Part shown: piece by piece, positions 20,894 to 23,320 of the stretch
How positions within the stretch are numbered: the first letter of the stretch is position 1
Layout: each line of letters begins with the position of its first letter
IMG/VR virus record: IMGVR_UViG_3300032093_000864
Location: 1 to 23,320 of that record
Source of the DNA: a virus
DNA: 23,320 nucleotides
Direction: 5' to 3' (one strand)
Notes under the pieces: model-generated
The model's database searches: none
Told to the model about the DNA's origin: nothing
Seen by the model: the letters and a program-made list of their open reading frames with translations, nothing else
Position numbers and translations under genes: made by a program

Positions 20894-21048
20894 CAATGGA
20901 AAACTACAAACTAACACCGTCTGCTACCACCGTTCAGCGTACAACAGACAACGCATACATCCCCTTCGACCCAGCCAACACCGACTATCAGGCTTACCTG
21001 AAGTGGCTTGAAGAAGGAAACCAACCTTTACCAGCAGAGGAAGCATGA
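20890..21048 (+). CDS. Small conserved protein downstream of the fibre gene
   Basis: A 52-residue protein, MTMENYKLTPSATTVQRTTD at the start, with the highly recurrent segment IPFDPANTDYQAYLKWLEEG and the end LPAEEA. This pattern (an NTVQR-type strand, then DPANTDYxAYLxWxxEGN) follows fibre genes in many phages and is often called fibre assembly-like, though I know of no proof. It overlaps both neighbours by 4 nt (ATGA at each end). ATG 20890 is chosen for the overlap; ATG 20896 is two codons downstream. Confidence 0.75.
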   Translation: MTMENYKLTPSATTVQRTTDNAYIPFDPANTDYQAYLKWLEEGNQPLPAEEA

Positions 21049-21284
21049 CGCCTGAACTGCAACGCTATTACGAAGATCGGTTCGCCATGATGACCCACCA
21101 GGGCTGGCGTGATCTGCTTGAAGATATTGACGGAATGATAACGTCCTTGAACAATGTATCCACTATCCAGGACGAAAAGGATTTACAATTTAAGAAGGGT
21201 GAGTTATCTATCCTAAATTGGCTGAAAACCTTGAAACAGGTCAGCGAAGAGGCATACGAGGCACTCAATGAGAAAGATATTTGA
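21045..21284 (+). CDS. Conserved small phage head-region protein
   Basis: A 79-residue helical protein, MTPELQRYYEDRFAMMTHQG at the start, then WRDLLEDIDGMITSLNNVST and KKGELSILNWLKTLKQVSEE. This is a recurrent small protein of podovirus-like head modules; the family's function is unknown to me. Its acid/base heptads suggest a two-helix coiled coil, perhaps a scaffold-like partner of the capsid proteins. It overlaps the next gene by 17 nt. Confidence 0.75.
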   Translation: MTPELQRYYEDRFAMMTHQGWRDLLEDIDGMITSLNNVSTIQDEKDLQFKKGELSILNWLKTLKQVSEEAYEALNEKDI

Positions 21285-21495
21285 ATTTCTCTGCGAAAGC
21301 GGAGAGCGCATCGAACGATTTGTCGAGTATGAAGACAAGGTAGTTCGTTGCAATTGCGGCAAGACGGCCAGCCGCACCATATCTGCGCCGGCGTTTAAAT
21401 TGGAAGGGTGGTCGGGAGCGTTTCCTACAGCTCACGCAAAGTTTGATAAAAGCCACCGAGACAAGCTAAAATCCGAGCAGAAGGCGAACAGATAA
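21268..21495 (+). CDS. Small FmdB-like zinc-ribbon-type phage protein
   Basis: A 75-residue protein, MRKIFEFLCESGERIERFVE at the start. FEFLCESG and the CNCGKTASRTISAP motif (from C28 and C30) resemble the FmdB-type zinc ribbon of many phage and bacterial proteins. The first knuckle has one Cys (C9) where two are usual, so metal binding may be incomplete or use another ligand. The end is basic (HRDKLKSEQKANR). It lies just before the scaffold gene, a common place for this protein. Function is unknown. Confidence 0.75.
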   Translation: MRKIFEFLCESGERIERFVEYEDKVVRCNCGKTASRTISAPAFKLEGWSGAFPTAHAKFDKSHRDKLKSEQKANR

Positions 21496-21559
21496 GCAGA
21501 AATGCCCTGTTCATGTTTAATCCTGAGAACCAAAAGATGGCAGGAAAAGGAACTTCGAC

Positions 21560-22318
21560 ATGTTGATTGATAAAGAACCAGAGATGCCTAGTGAGTTAGA
21601 GGCAGAGGAAGCGAAACTACCCGAGTACGCAGCGCCAGAAGTCCCAGAATTGCCCGACCGCTATCGCGGAAAGTCGATTGAGGACATCGTCAAGATGCAC
21701 CAAGAGGCCGAAAAGGTCATTGGTCGTCAGGCCCAAGAAGTCGGGGAAGTGCGGAAACTAGCCGATGAGCTGATTAAGCAGAATCTCTCGTCAAAATCGC
21801 AACCTGTTGAACAGGTAGAGCCTGAAGTAGACTTTTTTGAGAATCCCCAGAAGGCGATTCAAAAAACCGTTGAGACACATCCCGATGTTGTCGCTGCCCG
21901 TCAAGCGGGTATCGAGTTCAAACGGATGCAAACGCAGCAGCGCCTGGCGCAAGAGCACCCTGATTTCATGGAAATCAGCGCCGACAAGGACTTTGAGACG
22001 TGGATTAAATCGTCTCAGGTGCGACTCGAGCTCTATACCCGAGCGGATGCGCAGTTTGATTTCGATGCGGCGAATGAGTTGTTGTCAACCTATAAACAGT
22101 TGCGGGGCATTAAGCAAAAGCAGGTGGAGCAATCCGGTAAGGAAGCCCGCCAGCAGACGCTCAAAGCCGCGCAAGTGGATACAGGGGGTACCGGGGAGAG
22201 TTCAAAACGTGTCTACCGCAGAGCTGACCTTATTCGGCTGAAAATGACCGACCCAGCTCGCTACGATGCGCTGTCAGATGAGATTATGGCGGCCTACGCA
22301 GAAGGACGGGTCAAGTAA
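21560..22318 (+). CDS. Capsid scaffolding protein
   Basis: A 252-residue, highly charged, mostly helical protein. The acidic N-terminus (PSELEAEEAKLPEYAAPEVP) leads to LPDRYRGKSIEDIVKMHQEA (about 31-50), a region typical of scaffolds, then long coiled-coil helices and FFENPQKAI. The C-terminus, RRADLIRLKMTDPARYDALS and EIMAAYAEGRVK (from about 221), is the conserved basic helix-turn-helix that binds the coat protein. It guides capsid assembly and leaves before or during DNA packaging. AAAAGGAAC precedes ATG 21560. It sits directly before the major capsid gene, as usual. Confidence 0.88.
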   Translation: MLIDKEPEMPSELEAEEAKLPEYAAPEVPELPDRYRGKSIEDIVKMHQEAEKVIGRQAQEVGEVRKLADELIKQNLSSKSQPVEQVEPEVDFFENPQKAIQKTVETHPDVVAARQAGIEFKRMQTQQRLAQEHPDFMEISADKDFETWIKSSQVRLELYTRADAQFDFDAANELLSTYKQLRGIKQKQVEQSGKEARQQTLKAAQVDTGGTGESSKRVYRRADLIRLKMTDPARYDALSDEIMAAYAEGRVK

Positions 22319-22346
22319 ATTTTACTTTTGACTTTAGGAGTTAGAC

Positions 22347-23318
22347 ATGGCAACCGCATTTAACCCAGCAAATAGTGTAACAACGACAACAGCAGCAACC
22401 TTTATTCCAGAGATTTGGAGTGATGAGATTGTTGCGGCCTACAAAAAGAACCTGGTTCTGGCCAACGTTGTTATGAAGATGAACTTCAAGGGCAAGAAAG
22501 GTGACACCGTTCACGTTCCTGCACCAACCCGTGGCAATGCCTCGGCCAAGACTGCCACCAACGCAGTCACGCTGATCGCTGCAACTGAGTCCGAAGTTCA
22601 GATCCTGATCAACAAGCACTACGAATACAGCCGCCTGATCGAAGACATCGTCGAAGCCCAGGCTCTGAACTCGCTGCGTCAGTTCTACACAAGCGACGCC
22701 GGCTATGCGCTGGCCCGCCAAGTGGACACCGATCTGGTTCAGCTCGGTCGTGCTTTCAACGGCGCAACCGTCGGTACCGACGACTACGCTACCAGCAACA
22801 CCACCACCAAAGCCTACATTGGCTCGGACGGCACCACCGCGTACAACAGCACCAGCTCGAACGCTGCTGCCCTGACCGATGCTGCGATCCGTCGCACCAT
22901 CCAGCGTCTGGACGACAACGACACCCCAATGGATGGTCGTTTCTTCATCATCCCTCCATCAAGCCGCAACACCTTGATGGGTCTGGCTCGCTACACTGAG
23001 CAGGCATTCGTGGGTGATGGCAGCGCCATCCGCAACGGCGAAATCGGCAACCTGTACGGTATCCCTGTGTTCGTGACCTCCAACGCTGACTTCGGCGCTG
23101 GTAACTCGGGCGCTGACCGTATCTGCCTGATGGGCCACAAGGAGTCGATGGTTCTGGTTGAGCAGATGGGCGTTCGTTCGCAGACCCAGTACAAGCAGGA
23201 ATACCTGGGCACGCTCTTCACATCCGACATGCTGTATGGCGTCAAAGCCATGCGTACTGCCGCGACTGTGGGTGCTGCAACTTCGTCGTCCGCATTCGCT
23301 CTGGCTGTTCCAGCCTAA
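22347..23318 (+). CDS. Major capsid protein (HK97-fold)
   Basis: A 323-residue coat protein. It starts MATAFNPANSVTTTTAATFI, with IPEIWSDEIVAAYKKNLVLA (about 20-39) and the P-domain-like VHVPAPTRGNASAK. The long helix KHYEYSRLIEDIVEAQA (about 90-106) and the A-domain-like segments PMDGRFFIIPPSS, GIPVFVTS and MLYGVKAMRT are typical of the podovirus/HK97-like fold. TAGGAG is ideally spaced before ATG 22347. Codons are strongly biased to C- and G-ending forms, unlike the fibre genes, as expected for the most abundant protein. It is complete: TAA at 23316-23318. Confidence 0.92.
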   Translation: MATAFNPANSVTTTTAATFIPEIWSDEIVAAYKKNLVLANVVMKMNFKGKKGDTVHVPAPTRGNASAKTATNAVTLIAATESEVQILINKHYEYSRLIEDIVEAQALNSLRQFYTSDAGYALARQVDTDLVQLGRAFNGATVGTDDYATSNTTTKAYIGSDGTTAYNSTSSNAAALTDAAIRRTIQRLDDNDTPMDGRFFIIPPSSRNTLMGLARYTEQAFVGDGSAIRNGEIGNLYGIPVFVTSNADFGAGNSGADRICLMGHKESMVLVEQMGVRSQTQYKQEYLGTLFTSDMLYGVKAMRTAATVGAATSSSAFALAVPA

Positions 23319-23320
23319 TT

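Noticed and set aside
1-23320. Integrase, attachment sites or CRISPR arrays in the window
   Set aside because: No recombinase motifs, no tRNA-like direct repeat pair and no repeat-spacer pattern were seen.

Overview
This window is a 23 kb piece of a tailed double-stranded DNA phage (or prophage). It carries a DNA replication module, a small accessory module on the opposite strand, and the packaging and head-building module up to the major capsid protein. The 682-residue portal, the short TerS and the compact family A DNA polymerase suggest a podovirus-like phage of a Gram-negative host. Mixed GC content, strong Shine-Dalgarno (SD) sites and the style of the small phage proteins fit a freshwater betaproteobacterial (Burkholderiales) host; this host guess is inference only. 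No integrase, RNA polymerase, lysis or tail-tube genes lie in the window.

Layout. (1) 1-1960, minus strand: VRR-NUC nuclease, a small protein, an SNF2-type helicase and a truncated small ORF, tightly overlapping. (2) 1961-2051: two back-to-back promoters with overlapping -35 boxes. (3) 2052-9026, plus strand: a 54-residue protein, a Cas4/RecB-like DUF2800 nuclease, an HNH-AP2 endonuclease, a probable ssDNA-binding protein, DNA polymerase and a primase-helicase. (4) 9025-11588, minus strand: nine small genes behind one strong sigma70-type promoter, ending in hairpins and an excellent terminator. They include a GP88-like cysteine protein, a 50-residue helix-turn-helix protein and a 29-residue membrane peptide. 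(5) 11589-11900: a gene-free control region with about nine copies of a short ATGGTCAT-type box, other direct repeats and candidate promoters. (6) 11901-23318, plus strand: a possible DNA-binding protein, a palindrome-rich stretch (candidate packaging site), TerS, TerL, portal, a cassette of four tail-fibre genes with small companions, scaffold and major capsid protein.

How it fits together. Polymerase, primase-helicase, SSB candidate, two PD-(D/E)XK nucleases and an SNF2 helicase form a largely self-sufficient replication and recombination set. Most neighbouring genes overlap by 4 nt (ATGA or GTGA) and are probably translationally coupled. The sequence also shows RNA structures placed like known autogenous regulators. 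A well-formed H-type pseudoknot precedes the SSB candidate (as in T4 gene 32), and a long hairpin overlapping the SD-like sequence precedes the DNA polymerase (as in T4 gene 43). The minus-strand accessory operon ends in two stem-loops with anti-SD loops followed by a terminator, resembling a 3' UTR-derived small RNA. These RNA elements and the repeat-box control region are the most novel-looking parts of the window.
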